64,000 nucleotides of DNA from JBLNBN01 sp050260015. Its GTDB lineage: Bacteria > Bacteroidota > Ignavibacteria > Kapaibacteriales > UBA2268. Shown here in pieces: positions 9,755 through 17,943 of this stretch. Where the stretch lies: assembly GCA_050260015.1 (NCBI GenBank), contig JBLNBN010000023.1, positions 1-64,000 of the forward strand. Reading direction: 5' to 3'. The notes under the pieces were generated by a model. The model searched no databases and was not told the origin of the DNA. It saw only the letters and a program-made list of their open reading frames with translations. Both the position numbers and the translations under genes were made by a program. The first letter of the stretch is position 1, and each line of letters starts with the position of its first letter.

Positions 9755-10305
9755 GGGCATTCTTTTTTGACCGCGACGGGATAGTAAATAAAAAGCTGGA
9801 GGGCGATTACGTTAAATCCCCCGTCGAGATGGATATCTTCCCCGGGTTCGTCAAATTCCTTACCCTCGTCAAACGAGCCGGGTTTATGGCTATCCTGATA
9901 ACCAACCAGCAGGGCGTCGGCAAGGGGTTGATGACGGAGACGGACCTTGAGGAGGTTCACCGTTTTATGCAGAAAGAGCTGCTTCGGCGGGCCGGGGTTA
10001 ATTTCGACGCTATATTCTACTGCCCGGACCTTGCCTGCGTTGGCAGCCTGCGACGGAAACCGGCCCCGGGTATGCTTATTGAAGCGATTGAAAAGTACGC
10101 GCTCGATCCCTCGGAATGCGTTATGCTCGGGGACTCGCGCAGCGACGCGCAAGCCGCAAAAGCGGCGGGAGTCAAGGCATGGGCGCTCGGCCCGTATACG
10201 CGCGGGACGCTCCCCGAAGCGGACGAAATATTTAAATCGTACGAAGAAATCATTTCGAGGTTTATCGATATTTACGACGGTTGTAAGGCTCCGAGCGGGC
10301 AGTAA
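9751..10305 (+). CDS. HAD-IIIA hydrolase, GmhB-like (heptose bisphosphate phosphatase family)
   Basis: A 184-residue HAD-superfamily phosphatase. Motif I is FFDRDGIVN (nucleophile and acid/base Asp), motif II is LITNQQGVGKG, motif III is RRKPAPGML, and motif IV is MLGDSRSDAQAA. This arrangement fits D-glycero-D-manno-heptose-1,7-bisphosphate 7-phosphatase and histidinol-phosphatase relatives. GmhB usually has a zinc loop with CxH and CxC. Here the corresponding stretch is only CPDLACVGSLRRKP, with two cysteines and no His, so the metal site is reduced and the substrate is uncertain. It overlaps the upstream glycosyltransferase by 4 bases, which supports a role in surface-sugar synthesis. Confidence 0.85.
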   Translation: MRAFFFDRDGIVNKKLEGDYVKSPVEMDIFPGFVKFLTLVKRAGFMAILITNQQGVGKGLMTETDLEEVHRFMQKELLRRAGVNFDAIFYCPDLACVGSLRRKPAPGMLIEAIEKYALDPSECVMLGDSRSDAQAAKAAGVKAWALGPYTRGTLPEADEIFKSYEEIISRFIDIYDGCKAPSGQ

Positions 10306-10318
10306 ACTGATTTGTAAT

Positions 10319-10357
10319 AAAAAAGCCGTTGCGCTATAGTCAGCTCAACGGCTTTTT
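10319..10357. terminator. bidirectional rho-independent terminator
   Basis: Inverted repeat AAAAGCCGTTG / CAACGGCTTTT (10321-10331 and 10346-10356) with a 14-base loop. T-runs occur on both strands. It lies between the convergent HAD phosphatase and TPR genes and could serve both. Confidence 0.85.
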
Positions 10358-10376
10358 GTACTTTTAGTTCAACGGA

Positions 10377-11675
10377 TTACTTTGGCGCGACGTCGAATCC
10401 CTCTATCATCTTGTCGAAAATAATGCCGTAGTAATCCCATTGGGCGGCGGGCGACTGCATATTACAGTAATAGATATTTCCGCTGTCCGCAAATACGTAA
10501 TCATAGCATTTCAGCAAGGGCGATTGCGGCGAAAGTTGCTTCTCGCTCATAATAAGCGCGGCGACTTTACCTTTGCGTTGCAGCGTCTTATCCATCAGCA
10601 TAGTGAATTTAAAATCCTTTTCGGAAGTTTCACGGACGTGCTGCTTCCACCAGGCGACCAGGTCTGCGTCGTTATCCGCGTTAATTTTATTGAAAGCTTT
10701 CAGCATGGCCCCGGCTGTGACGCCAATAGTTAGCGGCGCGCCCTTTAGCTCGTTTGGATTCTTGACGATCAGCGTTTCAATAATTCCGCCGGTAGTGTCC
10801 TCGCCGGCCACCCATTTAAGCGGCATGGGAATTACGAACGTATTGCGCGAATCGCTCATTAGCTTAAATTGCATCTTGTCGATCGGTTCGTAGAGCGAAT
10901 CCTGCAGCCTGCGGAGCTCCGCGCGGTCGGCCGCTGCGGCGACGCTGTCGCCCATTTGCTCGTATGCGAGCGCGCGGTTGTTCAGCGCGCCTAAGTACGA
11001 GGAGTCGAGCTTGATCGTGACGTCGTAGTCCTCTACGGCTTTATCGAACTTTCCAAGCCGGAAGTTGGCGTTGGCGCGGGAGTAGTAGATCTCCGGGAAC
11101 TTTAAGCCGCCCTTGATGGCCCGCGAAAAGTCCTCAATTGCGGCCGTGTAGCGGGAGGTCGCGTAGTAGGCCTTTCCGCGCTGCATATGCACGTAGGGAT
11201 TTTTCTTCGAGGAGTACTTATCGGCTTTGTTAAGATCTATTATCGCGCTGTCGTACTTTTGACTGCTGGAGTAAAGAGAGCCGCGGTTTAGGTAGGCCTG
11301 CGCGAATTTTGGATCGGTGGAAATAGCTAAATCGTAATCTTCCATCGCGCCCTTATAGTTTCCTACTTCGGATTTAATCAAACCGCGAAGGTTATAGGCG
11401 TCGGGGAACTTTTTCTTTTTTTCAATAGCGACGTTCAGGTCATTAAGCGCGGATTGGTAGTCGCCCATGTAATAATATGCGAAAGCGCGCTCGTAGTAAA
11501 TTTCGGCGCTTTTGTCGTTAGCGAGCATTTTAGTGTATTTATCAATAGCCGTCGGGTAGTCGCCTCGTTGCATAGCGTTTTGCGCCGCCGTGAACGGATT
11601 CTCCACGGGCGCGCTCTTAGCCGTCGCGTATAGGCCGGTTAATGATAGGAGTATAATAATAAGCGTTTTGTTCAT
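10377..11675 (-). CDS. secreted TPR-repeat protein
   Basis: A 432-residue exported protein. The start at 11675 (MNKTLIIILLSLTGLYATA) gives a clean signal peptide; the frame also opens at a TTG at 11699. Residues about 30-265 contain six or seven tetratricopeptide repeats, recognisable by recurring patterns such as AYYYMGDYQSALNDLNVAI, AYLNRGSLYSSSQKYDSAI and YSRANANFRLGKFDKAVEDY. The last 165 residues form a separate domain of unknown function (from about MQFKLMSDSRNTFVIP). It is likely a periplasmic scaffold; no partner can be named. It is separated from the divergent signalling operon by a 271-base AT-rich gap. Confidence 0.87.
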   Translation of the reverse strand: MNKTLIIILLSLTGLYATAKSAPVENPFTAAQNAMQRGDYPTAIDKYTKMLANDKSAEIYYERAFAYYYMGDYQSALNDLNVAIEKKKKFPDAYNLRGLIKSEVGNYKGAMEDYDLAISTDPKFAQAYLNRGSLYSSSQKYDSAIIDLNKADKYSSKKNPYVHMQRGKAYYATSRYTAAIEDFSRAIKGGLKFPEIYYSRANANFRLGKFDKAVEDYDVTIKLDSSYLGALNNRALAYEQMGDSVAAAADRAELRRLQDSLYEPIDKMQFKLMSDSRNTFVIPMPLKWVAGEDTTGGIIETLIVKNPNELKGAPLTIGVTAGAMLKAFNKINADNDADLVAWWKQHVRETSEKDFKFTMLMDKTLQRKGKVAALIMSEKQLSPQSPLLKCYDYVFADSGNIYYCNMQSPAAQWDYYGIIFDKMIEGFDVAPK

Positions 11676-11946
11676 AATCTCTCGCAGCGAAATTTCCAAA
11701 GTTAAGAATTTTTTTTATAAAATATAACACTAAAACACGAGATTGCCCGACAAGGTTACGCTTAATGAATTGCGACATTGAAAAAATTTCCATTTCGCAT
11801 TTCTATATGGCAAAAATAGTCGGATCCGTAAATTGCAGTATACGATACATGGCTTTTTTTAGCTTAAAACGCTTAATTATTAACTTTATGTATCTGGCAA
11901 GCCATTTGTAAGATAATATTTATAATATAAAAATATTTCAAAGTTT

Positions 11947-12309
11947 ATGAAGATATTATTAATCGACGATGACGCAATTTCGCTATCCGTTTTTAGCGAA
12001 GTTCTGAATCTGCATGGGCATGAATGCATAGCTTATTCTACCCCGGACGAGGGCGTGGAGGACTTCAGGCTCAACGCGGATTATGATTTAGTGATAACGG
12101 ATTACAAGATGCCTATGTTTAACGGCATCGACGTGCTACGCATGATCTCGTCGATTAATCCCGCCGCGAAAATTATTATATATTCCGGTATGCAGGACGA
12201 CCATGTCCGCAAAGAATGCTTCCGGTTCGGGGCGTTCGATTATATCTCCAAGCCGATTAACTGGACTAAATTTATTGAAAAAATAGATAAGCTGGAAACT
12301 CCGAATTAA
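11947..12309 (+). CDS. single-domain response regulator receiver
   Basis: A 120-residue stand-alone receiver. The acidic pair is Asp7-Asp8 in LLIDDDA, the phosphoacceptor is Asp52 in VITDYKMP, the Ser/Thr position is IIYSG, and the Lys is in DYISKPIN. No output domain follows, so it probably acts as a phosphorelay intermediate or a CheY-like diffusible regulator. It is the first gene of a same-strand cluster reaching 20971. The gap to the following hybrid kinase is 37 bases. The 5' leader is AT-rich; a degraded sigma54-like sequence at 11895-11909 was considered and not called. Confidence 0.92.
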   Translation: MKILLIDDDAISLSVFSEVLNLHGHECIAYSTPDEGVEDFRLNADYDLVITDYKMPMFNGIDVLRMISSINPAAKIIIYSGMQDDHVRKECFRFGAFDYISKPINWTKFIEKIDKLETPN

Positions 12310-12346
12310 ATGCGAAAGCGATTCATTTACTTTTTTATAGGCCGTT

Positions 12347-15300
12347 ATGGATGCTACCAAAGAAATAAATCCGGAGACGCTTCTGCGCGAAAACAAAGAG
12401 CTGCGCGAAAGAGTCGTTGAACAGGAGAAAAGGCTAAAGCAATTCGGCGACGATTTGCAGGCGGCTTTGAACCAATACGAGACGCTCTTCCACGAAGCCC
12501 CCGCCGGGTACGCGTTTATCGATTCGCATTGTAGAATTATTAAGCCGAGCGATTCGTTCTGCAAGCTGCTTGAAAAATCGAGGTTTTACATTATTGGAAA
12601 AGAGATTTTTGAGTATATAAACCCGGAGTATACGCAGGCGCTGAAGGAACGGATTTCTATGGCGTTACTATTAAACACAACGCAGAAGCCTGCGCTCGTC
12701 AAGGTGCAAAACGGCTCTCGGCCCGACTTCTGGGCGGAGATCAGGTTCCAGGCGGTCCCCTACGAGGACCGTAGCGAACGCCTTTTGCTGTTGAGCGTAA
12801 ACGACATCGACAGCATAGCGCAGTACCAGCAAAAGCTCAAGCGCAGCAAGGCGCGAGCCCAGTTGCTGCTCGATTCAACCTCCGACGGCGTGCTGCTGAT
12901 TACCCCCGACGGCAGTATCATTAATTCCAATAAAAGCTTCGAAAAATTATCCGAGCTGAAATCCCCTGGTAATAATAATTACTCCTTTTACGATTACTTG
13001 ATCAATACTGAGAAGCCCGAGCGGCGCTTACGAATTGAGAAAATGATCGAGAGCAAGCGCCCCTACGTTGTTAGCGAAACCTTTTCAGAAAGGAATTTCG
13101 ACATACGCGTCCATCCATTTCTCGACGAAAAAGGCAATATTGAATATGCCGGGGTCTTTGTTGTAGACACAACGGACAAGCGACGGTTGGAATCCGAATT
13201 GAAGGCTCGCGAGGAATTGGTCGAAACCGAAGTAAAAAAAAGGATGGGCGAAGTATATTCCTCCTACGAAGAGCTGCAAAAGCAGGTTTCGCAGAGCGAG
13301 GACGCCCAGAAGAGATTGCGCGAGAGCGAAGAAGCTATGCAAAAGGCTTACTATTCGCTCGCAAAACGCGAAGCTCTTTTGGAGACCGTCGCAGCGCAAT
13401 TAACTGAAATGCTCGAAAGCGACGAGATCGAGGAAGTTATCTATCGTATGATGGCTTCGGTCGGCGAGCACGTCGCAGCCGAAAGAGTTTACCTCTTTAA
13501 GCGGGCCTACGACCGGACCGAGGAAATGAACTTCTACTTTATTTACGAAGAGTGGGCGGCTAAAGGTATCCGGCCGTTGCGCGAATACAACGAATTTGCT
13601 CGCTTGTATCTGAGCCGGGATTTTATCGGATGGGAAGAGGCTTTTAAGGCGAAGGAAGCCGTTAGCGGGAGATTGGGCGATTTCGATCGAAGTATTCGCG
13701 GGATAATGGAAATTGCCAATACGAAATCTCTTCTAATCCTGCCCGTATTCATGTTCGATAAGCTCTGGGGATTTGTCGGGTTCGACAATATGCGTTGCGA
13801 AGAAAATTGGAAGATCGGCGAGAACGCGGCGCTTTCCATTATGGCCGATTCCATTGGGGCGGCTTTCGAACGCCGGGAGCGCATTCGACAGCTGAACGAG
13901 CAGCGCGCGCTCTCGGACACGATGATCGAGAACCTGCCGCATGCGGTTTATGCGAAGGATACCGTGAACTTCAAGTACGTCATCTGGAACAAAGCCGCCG
14001 AGAACCTCTTGGGCTTTCCAAAAGAAACCGCTATAGGGCGTTCGAATTTTGAGCTGTTCCCCCTGAACGAGGCTACAGTTTTCCATAGGCAGGACCTGGA
14101 AACTCTCAATTCTGAAGGCGTACATTTAATAATGGAAGAAAAGCTAACTAATAGCGCCGGGGAGGAAAGGATCGTCCGCTCGATTAAGTTGCCCATCTAC
14201 GATTCTAAACAAAAACCAGTTATTATACTTGGGATCTCGATCGACATAACGGAAACTGTCAACTCCGAGCGCTCCCTGAAGCTCTACGCCGGAGAACTTG
14301 AAAAGGCGAGGCAAATCCTCGAAACGAATTCGGAGAGACTCGCGAGATCCGCCGCTGAACTGGAGATCGCAAAGGTAGAGGCGGAAAGGGCCAGCAGGGT
14401 AAAGAGCGAATTCCTTGCCAATATAAGCCATGAATTGCGCACGCCGATGAACGCCATACTTGGCTTTACCGAGATACTGCAGGGAATGACGAAGGACGAA
14501 AAGATACTCGACTACCTTTCCATCATATCCTCAAGCGGGAAGTCCTTGCTCGCCCTTATGAACGACATTTTGGATCTCTCTAAGATCGAAACCGGAAGGA
14601 TCGATTTGCATTTGCAATCGACGCGTTTTCTCCCGATTGCCGAGGAAATCCTAAGAATATTCGAAGGCCGCGCTAAAGAAAAAAACATAGAATTGAAAAT
14701 TGACGTTTCCGCAGATTTCCCTGCCGAAGCTTTTATTGACGAGGTAAAATTAAGACAAATCCTATTTAATCTCGTGGGCAACGCCGTCAAGTTTACCGAT
14801 AAAGGGTTCGTCTGCATACGCGCGCTCAAGCTCGATTCCCCGTCCGCCATGGACCGCTCCGCCGATCTGGTCATCGAGGTGATCGACGCCGGCGTCGGGG
14901 TCGGCGCGGAGGATAAGGACCGAATTTTTGAATCGTTCTACCAGCCCCCCAACCAGGACAAGGCAAAATACGGCGGCGCCGGGTTGGGGCTTGCTATTAC
15001 GAAAAAGCTCGTCGAAAAAATGAACGGCTCGATAACAGTATCCGACAGGCCCGAGGGCGGGAGCGTATTCCGCGTGAGCCTAAGGAATGTCGCTCTATCG
15101 AATGGGGACGGGGCTTCTCATCCATTCATTGAATGCGATTTTAGTCTCGGCGCCGGGTTCGAAGCGGCGGAGATAATAATTGTTTCCGACACTCCGGCGG
15201 ACGGCGAAAAGCTCCGTTCCTGCTTCGAGAAGGCAAACCTTGCAGTAAGCTTGCGCGCCGACGCCTCGGAGGCGTTAGGCATGCTCCTCGACTCGAAGCC

Positions 15301-15559
15301 CGGGCTTATACTGGCGGAAATTGAGACTATACGTCGCAGCGGGTTCGAACCGGAGAAGTTCGCAGCCAGCGCAAAAAGTCTATGCGACGCTCCTATAGTC
15401 GCTATCGGCGGCCCAGGCCCGGAAGCCTGCGGCGACTTCGACGCGAGACTTATGAAACCCTTTAAACGCGACGATCTAATCATACTCCTACATCGCTTCC
15501 TGAAGCTTATCGACGGGCGCGACGTTCCTTCCGCGGAGGAGCGAGCGGATGTTGAGTAA
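12347..15559 (+). CDS. multi-PAS/GAF histidine kinase with degenerate C-terminal receiver
   Basis: A 1070-residue soluble sensor kinase with no membrane segment seen. Order: N-terminal coiled coil (about 8-45), PAS (about 45-160), PAS (165-280), coiled coil (280-335), GAF (340-515), PAS (520-640), coiled coil, HisKA with phosphorylatable His695 in SHELRTPMN, then HATPase_c with N box NLVGNAVKFTD and G boxes DAGVGVG and GGAGLGLAI. The last 130 residues have a receiver-like layout but carry Glu991 (LILAEIE) where Asp is expected and a changed acidic pair (VSDTP); Lys1037 of LMKPF is kept. Cytoplasmic signals such as redox or ligand state are plausible inputs. It overlaps the next gene by 11 bases. 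Confidence 0.9.
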   Translation: MDATKEINPETLLRENKELRERVVEQEKRLKQFGDDLQAALNQYETLFHEAPAGYAFIDSHCRIIKPSDSFCKLLEKSRFYIIGKEIFEYINPEYTQALKERISMALLLNTTQKPALVKVQNGSRPDFWAEIRFQAVPYEDRSERLLLLSVNDIDSIAQYQQKLKRSKARAQLLLDSTSDGVLLITPDGSIINSNKSFEKLSELKSPGNNNYSFYDYLINTEKPERRLRIEKMIESKRPYVVSETFSERNFDIRVHPFLDEKGNIEYAGVFVVDTTDKRRLESELKAREELVETEVKKRMGEVYSSYEELQKQVSQSEDAQKRLRESEEAMQKAYYSLAKREALLETVAAQLTEMLESDEIEEVIYRMMASVGEHVAAERVYLFKRAYDRTEEMNFYFIYEEWAAKGIRPLREYNEFARLYLSRDFIGWEEAFKAKEAVSGRLGDFDRSIRGIMEIANTKSLLILPVFMFDKLWGFVGFDNMRCEENWKIGENAALSIMADSIGAAFERRERIRQLNEQRALSDTMIENLPHAVYAKDTVNFKYVIWNKAAENLLGFPKETAIGRSNFELFPLNEATVFHRQDLETLNSEGVHLIMEEKLTNSAGEERIVRSIKLPIYDSKQKPVIILGISIDITETVNSERSLKLYAGELEKARQILETNSERLARSAAELEIAKVEAERASRVKSEFLANISHELRTPMNAILGFTEILQGMTKDEKILDYLSIISSSGKSLLALMNDILDLSKIETGRIDLHLQSTRFLPIAEEILRIFEGRAKEKNIELKIDVSADFPAEAFIDEVKLRQILFNLVGNAVKFTDKGFVCIRALKLDSPSAMDRSADLVIEVIDAGVGVGAEDKDRIFESFYQPPNQDKAKYGGAGLGLAITKKLVEKMNGSITVSDRPEGGSVFRVSLRNVALSNGDGASHPFIECDFSLGAGFEAAEIIIVSDTPADGEKLRSCFEKANLAVSLRADASEALGMLLDSKPGLILAEIETIRRSGFEPEKFAASAKSLCDAPIVAIGGPGPEACGDFDARLMKPFKRDDLIILLHRFLKLIDGRDVPSAEERADVE

Positions 15560-17531
15560 AAAGATGGACGTAAGCCTATTGCACGTAGAGGACGACGCAG
15601 CGGCTCGAGATTACTTCAGGGACGCGGTAAAGCCTTACGTAAAGCGGCTCTACTCCGCTCGCGACGGCGCTATGGGACTGGAGAGCTTCAAGCTGCATAA
15701 TCCCGATATCGTCGTGACCGACGTTAACATGCCAGAGCTAAACGGCATCGATATGGCGCGCGAGATAAAGCTAATGCGGAACTCCGCCCGGGTAATCTTC
15801 TACTCCTTTATGGAAAAAAGAGCGTACCTTCACGAAGCGATAAATATTGGAGCGGACGCGTACATAATTAAAAACTTTAACAACTCCTACGAACTGCTGC
15901 ACTCTATCGGGCGAGCCGCCGAGCGTGTCACGCTCGAACGCGAGGTGCGCAAGCAGTCCGAATTTATCAGCAAACTGAGCTCCGCAATCGAGCAAATCGG
16001 GTCGTACGTCTTAGTTACCGATCCCCACGGGTACGTGGAATACGCCAACACGAAAGCCCTGGAGCTACTTGGCGGCGAGCCGTCAGACGCGCTTGGGAAG
16101 CACCTGCTAAAGCTCCCGCGCGAAGGATTCGCCCCCGTATGGGAGGAGGCTAAAAGCGGTAAGCAAATCGTCGCGATCTATAAAGCCTTTACCCCGGTAG
16201 GCGGCGCCCTGTGGATGCGCGGTTCGCTTTCCCCTTGCTTCGACGAGAACGGCAAGATACAGAACTTCACCGAAGTCGCCGAGGACATCACCGCGATGAA
16301 GCTGCACGAGGAGCAACTGGACCGCGCGCGCGAGGAGGCGCTCGACGCCGACAGGGCGAAGAGCATATTTCTTTCCAACATAAGCCACGAGCTTCGAACG
16401 CCGCTTAACGGCATCATCGGCATGTCTTCGCTTTTACTCGACAGCAAGCTCGACAGCGAGCAGGCCGAATACGTTGATATGCTGAAAAATTCCGCTAACT
16501 CGCTATTGAAGATAATCAATAACGTCCTGGAAATCACAAGGATAGAATCAGGCCGCGAGACGCTGCACATTAAAACGTTCAAGCTCGGCTCGATGCTCTC
16601 CTCCCTTATTAACTTCTTCGGCGTGGCCATTAAGGAGAAGGATCTCGATTTCTCGCTCGAGATAGCGGAGGGAACCCCGACGGCGTTCAGCTCCGACGAG
16701 GGGAAATTAAGGGAAATACTTACGCATTTGCTTTCCAACGCCATTAAATTTACGGATAGAGGGACGATAAAGCTAAAAGTCTCGAGCAAGCCAATTTCGG
16801 CCAATTTCTGCGATACGTTCTTCAGGGTGGAGGATACCGGCATTGGGGTGCCCGAGGACGCGCGGCGAATTATCTTCGATCGCTTTACCCAGGCCGACGG
16901 CTCCTACACTCGTAAGTACGGCGGTATGGGCTTGGGGCTTGCCGTCTCTAAGGAGATCGCAAAGCTCTTCGAGGGCGAGCTGACCTGCGAAAGCAAGCAG
17001 GGAGTTGGAAGCGCGTTCACTCTCCGCGCTAAATTAAAGGTGGCGCGGGTGGAAGATGTGAAGGAGGAGCCGCAACCTTCGTTGAAAGCGGAAGCCTCGC
17101 AGCCGGGATCGAAGTATAAAATACTCCTCGTCGAGGATAATTCGATTAATAAAAGAATAGTGTTGGACTTCCTAACTAAAAACGGGCACGAAACGCATTG
17201 CGCCTCCGACGGCGTCGAAGCGATCGACGCCTATCTCGCCGACGATTTCGACGCCGTGCTTATGGATATCGAAATGCCGCGGATGAACGGGTTCGAATCG
17301 ACCCAAAGAATTAGAAATATAGAAAAGCAAGCGGATAGATTTACCCCGATTATTGCTCTGACTGCGCTTAACACGCATGAAGTCCGGCAGAAATGCCTGC
17401 GCGCCGGGATGGACGACTTCATCGCTAAGCCGATCGATTTTAGCGCCCTAATATCCGCTATAGACGCCGCCGTCGCCGATTCGGCTATGGCGAAAAGAAT
17501 TATCAATAAAACCGAAAAAATAGAAGGCTAA
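15549..17531 (+). CDS. hybrid histidine kinase: receiver-PAS-HisKA-HATPase-receiver
   Basis: A 660-residue cytoplasmic hybrid kinase. An N-terminal receiver (Asp58 in VVTDVNMP, Lys108 in IIKNF with Asn replacing the usual Pro) leads to a PAS domain (about 140-255), HisKA with His280 in SHELRTPLN, and HATPase_c (HLLSNAIKFTD, DTGIGVP, GGMGLGLAV). A canonical C-terminal receiver follows (Asp573 in VLMDIEMP, Lys in DFIAKPID). It begins inside the end of the previous kinase gene behind a strong GGAGGAG site, so the two are probably translated together. Receivers at both ends suggest it both receives and passes phosphate in a relay. Confidence 0.92.
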   Translation: MLSKKMDVSLLHVEDDAAARDYFRDAVKPYVKRLYSARDGAMGLESFKLHNPDIVVTDVNMPELNGIDMAREIKLMRNSARVIFYSFMEKRAYLHEAINIGADAYIIKNFNNSYELLHSIGRAAERVTLEREVRKQSEFISKLSSAIEQIGSYVLVTDPHGYVEYANTKALELLGGEPSDALGKHLLKLPREGFAPVWEEAKSGKQIVAIYKAFTPVGGALWMRGSLSPCFDENGKIQNFTEVAEDITAMKLHEEQLDRAREEALDADRAKSIFLSNISHELRTPLNGIIGMSSLLLDSKLDSEQAEYVDMLKNSANSLLKIINNVLEITRIESGRETLHIKTFKLGSMLSSLINFFGVAIKEKDLDFSLEIAEGTPTAFSSDEGKLREILTHLLSNAIKFTDRGTIKLKVSSKPISANFCDTFFRVEDTGIGVPEDARRIIFDRFTQADGSYTRKYGGMGLGLAVSKEIAKLFEGELTCESKQGVGSAFTLRAKLKVARVEDVKEEPQPSLKAEASQPGSKYKILLVEDNSINKRIVLDFLTKNGHETHCASDGVEAIDAYLADDFDAVLMDIEMPRMNGFESTQRIRNIEKQADRFTPIIALTALNTHEVRQKCLRAGMDDFIAKPIDFSALISAIDAAVADSAMAKRIINKTEKIEG

Positions 17532-17535
17532 GTTT

Positions 17536-17931
17536 ATGAAAATTCTCGTTCTTGAAGACGAGCCCACCAGCAGATTGCTAATTAAAAAAATTCTTAACGA
17601 ATTCGGCCAGGTCGTTACGACCGAAAACGGTGTTGAAGCGGTCGAAGCTTTCAGAGCGGCAGTCGAAGAGGGCGAGCGTTACGACCTCGTGTTCCTCGAC
17701 ATTATGGTGCCCGATATCGACGGGCAGGAGGTCCTTCGGCGGATCCGGGCTATCGAGGAAAAGGCCGGGCTCGACAGGCTTAATAAAGCCTCGAGGATAG
17801 TTATGATAACGGCGTTGCAGGACGTTTCGAACGTTATGCAGGCATTTAGCGAGCAGTGCGAAGCTTATATATTTAAACCCTTTTCCAAAGAAATAGTTCG
17901 CTCGACTATCGAGAAGCTGAACTTAGCGTAA
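17536..17931 (+). CDS. single-domain response regulator receiver
   Basis: A 131-residue receiver-only protein. The acidic residues are Glu7-Asp8 in LVLEDEP, the phosphoacceptor is Asp55 in VFLDIMVPD, the Thr is in VMITA, and the Lys is in YIFKPF. A short insert (RAAVEEGERY) precedes the phosphorylation strand. It starts 4 bases after the hybrid-kinase stop and ends 12 bases before cheA, so it belongs to the same operon. It could accept phosphate from either hybrid kinase or from CheA; sequence alone does not decide. Confidence 0.92.
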   Translation: MKILVLEDEPTSRLLIKKILNEFGQVVTTENGVEAVEAFRAAVEEGERYDLVFLDIMVPDIDGQEVLRRIRAIEEKAGLDRLNKASRIVMITALQDVSNVMQAFSEQCEAYIFKPFSKEIVRSTIEKLNLA

Positions 17932-17943
17932 TCAAGGCAAATA

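Noticed and set aside
11895..11909. sigma54-like sequence TGGCAA-GCCAT-TTGT before the signalling operon
   Set aside because: The nearly invariant -12 GC is GT and the -24 C is also changed, so the match is too weak to call.
11765..11911. 48-codon open frame in the gap before the signalling operon
   Set aside because: No ribosome site, AT-rich codons unlike neighbouring genes, and no recognisable sequence. A frame of this length is expected by chance in AT-rich DNA.
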